Source: Byssochlamys sp. IMV 00236 (Eukaryota; Ascomycota; Eurotiomycetes; Eurotiales; Thermoascaceae). From it: a DNA stretch of 64,000 bases. Every line of letters begins with the position of its first letter. Within the stretch, counting starts at the first letter, position 1. Shown piece by piece: positions 62,347 through 64,000 of the stretch. The notes below the pieces were generated by a model that saw only the letters and a program-made list of their open reading frames with translations, did not search any database and was not told where the DNA came from. Position numbers and translations under genes: made by a program. Where the stretch lies: the NCBI GenBank assembly GCA_001931875.2, contig MSJH02000805.1, positions 62,001 to 126,000 on the forward strand. The letters are read 5' to 3'.

Positions 62347-63416
62347 ATGGCTTCGTGGGATGTAAAAGGGAAGTTCGCTATTGTTACCGGTGCCGGCAGT
62401 GGTATGTCCTTTTCTAGGTTTTACGTAGGATGTCGTCCCCAAACTGATTCTGCTATACGCAATAGGCATTAATCATGCATTTGCTGAGCAACTGCTTAAT
62501 GCTGGTTGCTCTGTGATATTTGCTGATATTACACTACGCCCCGAAGCTGAAGCGACAATCTCCAAGTTTCCTCACCCTGCAAAGGATGGAAACCCCTCCG
62601 CTGTGTTTCACCGAATGGACCAGTCCGATTGGTCCCAGATCGCTGCTACATGGGATTTTGCCTTGCAGACATTCGGTAGAGTTGATCTGCTTTGTCCTGG
62701 CGCTGGTATTTGGTATGTATTTGGATCCCTTTACACATCGGGAGACCTCCTCTCTACCTTTCTTTCCACTAACCATGCGAAGGGAGCCTCCGTCGAGCGC
62801 CTTTTGGAACCCCCCTGGCATTTCACCTCTCTCCAAAGACAACCCCAACAGTGCACCTGGTTCCTACCATATTCTGGCTGTCAACCTCATGGGTCCTGTT
62901 CGATTTGCCCAGATCGCTATCGACTACTGGCTGAAGAACAAGATTGCAGGTAACCTGCTCCTGGTTGCTTCTCAGAGCGCGTATTTACCAACTATCGGAA
63001 CACCTCTGTACAATACAAGCAAGGGAGGCCTTACGACTTTCACTTTGAGTCTAGCGCAGATGAAGGCTCGTCTCAACATTCGAGTTGCTTGCATGTGCCC
63101 ATCTACTACCTTCACTCCTGCTGTTTTGCAGGAATACTGCAAGGACAAGGTCCGGGAGATTGATATGAACATGACAGCCACTGAATGCGCAGAGGTAATG
63201 CTGCGTATAGTCACTGAGGCCCGGTATGGTGATGGAAACGTGGTGGAGGCTATGCAATTTGGAACCAAAGAGAAATCCGAAGTCAGAGTACGCAATGTGC
63301 CGTATCAATTGTTGTTACCAGAAATCGACTTCAGTGGGGAGTTCTCTGGTAAGAATATCCTGGCTGAGGAGGAAAAGCTATGGAAGAGATTGGAGACCAA
63401 TGGTATGGGTCCTTGA
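62347..63416 (+). CDS. short-chain dehydrogenase/reductase
   Basis: Three exons, 62347-62401, 62466-62712 and 62783-63416, about 311 residues. The cofactor loop is IVTGAGSGI, formed across the first intron, with IFADI as the acidic end of beta-2, favouring NAD. Then come LLCPGAGIW in place of the usual NNAG, AVNLMGPVRFAQIAIDY, and the catalytic Ser and Tyr-Lys in ASQSAYLPTIGTPLYNTSK. The C-terminal part (MNMTATECAEVMLRIVTEARYGDGNVVE) resembles fungal 15-hydroxyprostaglandin-dehydrogenase-like enzymes often seen in secondary-metabolite loci. The substrate is unknown. The start MASWDVKGKFAIVTGAG is well placed. Confidence 0.9.
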
Positions 63417-63808
63417 TGGTCGAAGGTTCGGCATCAGGGGCTGCTTGTAGGTGTTAGAGATCAAATCTTCTACAATCTGAAGCCTTTAGTATCCCCGACT
63501 CCAGTTACTCTGTATAAGTCAAAGAAAATAACATGTCTGCTATCTGCATGTAAACTAGCTGCTGCCATTAATTGCAGAGCTTGAAACGGAAAGAGCCCTT
63601 CAGGCTATTCTCCCGTTCTTAGTGTCCATTGTTTTAGAAAGATGGCGTAGTGATATTTCTATGTCTGTGATACTGCTTGTACTACCACCTTGTGGAAGAT
63701 ATGACTTTGTAATTGTATAATGGGCTCGGATATTGATCATAAGCAACTAACAACAAATTCTATTTCCCAGCTTCCTTCCGCGTGTTATATGTGTGTGAAA
63801 CATGATGC
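63417..63808. other. convergent 3' flanks
   Basis: Sequence between the stop codons of the dehydrogenase and of the minus-strand peptidase fragment. No gene is seen. Confidence 0.5.
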
Positions 63809-64000
63809 TTAACCCTTATATGTTACCACGAGCTCGTCGTCCAATACAATAGCCTTGCTTATTGTCTTCCCATCTTGCACCATATTTACCAATTGAGACT
63901 CTGAAACACCAACTTTCTTCCCGTTAACAGTAGCATGAGCACCTGTAAATGCCACACTGCCATAATCAGCGAATGGTGCCAGAGATTCCGAACCACCGAT
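63809..64000 (-). CDS. G1-family (eqolisin, aspergillopepsin II-like) acid peptidase, C-terminal fragment
   Basis: The last 63 codons of a minus-strand gene that runs off the window edge. The translation contains SLAPFADYGSVAFTGAHATV and ends in ELVVTYKG before TAA. The LAPFADYG...FTGA pattern is the C-terminal beta-sandwich of secreted glutamic peptidases (eqolisins). The catalytic Gln/Glu pair lies upstream, outside the window. The enzyme would be extracellular and active at acid pH. The identification rests on this short motif only. Confidence 0.72.
   Translation of the reverse strand: MGGSESLAPFADYGSVAFTGAHATVNGKKVGVSESQLVNMVQDGKTISKAIVLDDELVVTYKG

Overview
The window looks like nuclear DNA of a filamentous ascomycete, most likely Eurotiales and Aspergillus-like. 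Genes sit on both strands and have short introns of about 50-100 bases with GTAAGT-type donors and CTAAC-type branch points. Typical fungal families are present: UstYa/DUF3328, SAT4-type membrane proteins, LaeA-like methyltransferases, Zn2Cys6 regulators and SRPK-like kinases. AT-rich blocks with C-to-T/G-to-A decay suggest past repeat-induced mutation.

Layout, left to right. 1-6 kb: the 3' end of a LITAF-domain gene, an SRPK-like kinase, a decayed zinc-type alcohol dehydrogenase-like pseudogene and a long gene-poor stretch. 7-17.3 kb: a FarA/CTF1-type Zn2Cys6 activator, a LaeA-like methyltransferase, cystathionine beta-lyase and a conserved mitochondrial-type membrane protein. 17.8-28.4 kb: an island bounded by two diverged direct repeats. 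It holds a small secreted precursor with three Kex2-delimited Tyr-rich repeats, two UstYa-family (DUF3328) proteins and a full-length ABCC transporter. 28.7-57.3 kb: mostly housekeeping genes, namely an RBR ubiquitin ligase, tRNA-Ile, peroxisomal multifunctional enzyme foxA, a Tda10-like kinase, ribosomal protein L7 with an intronic C/D snoRNA, ESCRT-II Snf8, eIF3c, Yak1, Rad26/CSB and a SAT4-type membrane protein. 57.3-64 kb: accessory again, with a minisatellite, a UbiA-type membrane enzyme, a short-chain dehydrogenase and the 3' end of a G1-type (eqolisin) peptidase.

The most notable system is the 18.1-28.0 kb island. A signal peptide, KR-flanked near-identical repeats with a Y-x-Y core, two HxxHC...HxxHC UstYa proteins and an exporter are the hallmark set of a fungal ribosomally made, post-translationally modified peptide (dikaritin-type) pathway. 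The core is unlike the ustiloxin, phomopsin or asperipin cores as I remember them. The precursor gene is split by an intron and lies in a frame that simple ORF calling misses. The exporter gene carries a premature TGA and lacks an obvious ATG, so the pathway may be impaired in this strain.

A second theme is fatty-acid catabolism. The FarA/CTF1-like activator and foxA are in the same window, and the foxA upstream region has two copies of CCTCGG, the known core site of this regulator class. Exon borders were read by eye from splice signals and reading-frame continuity; none was tested computationally.
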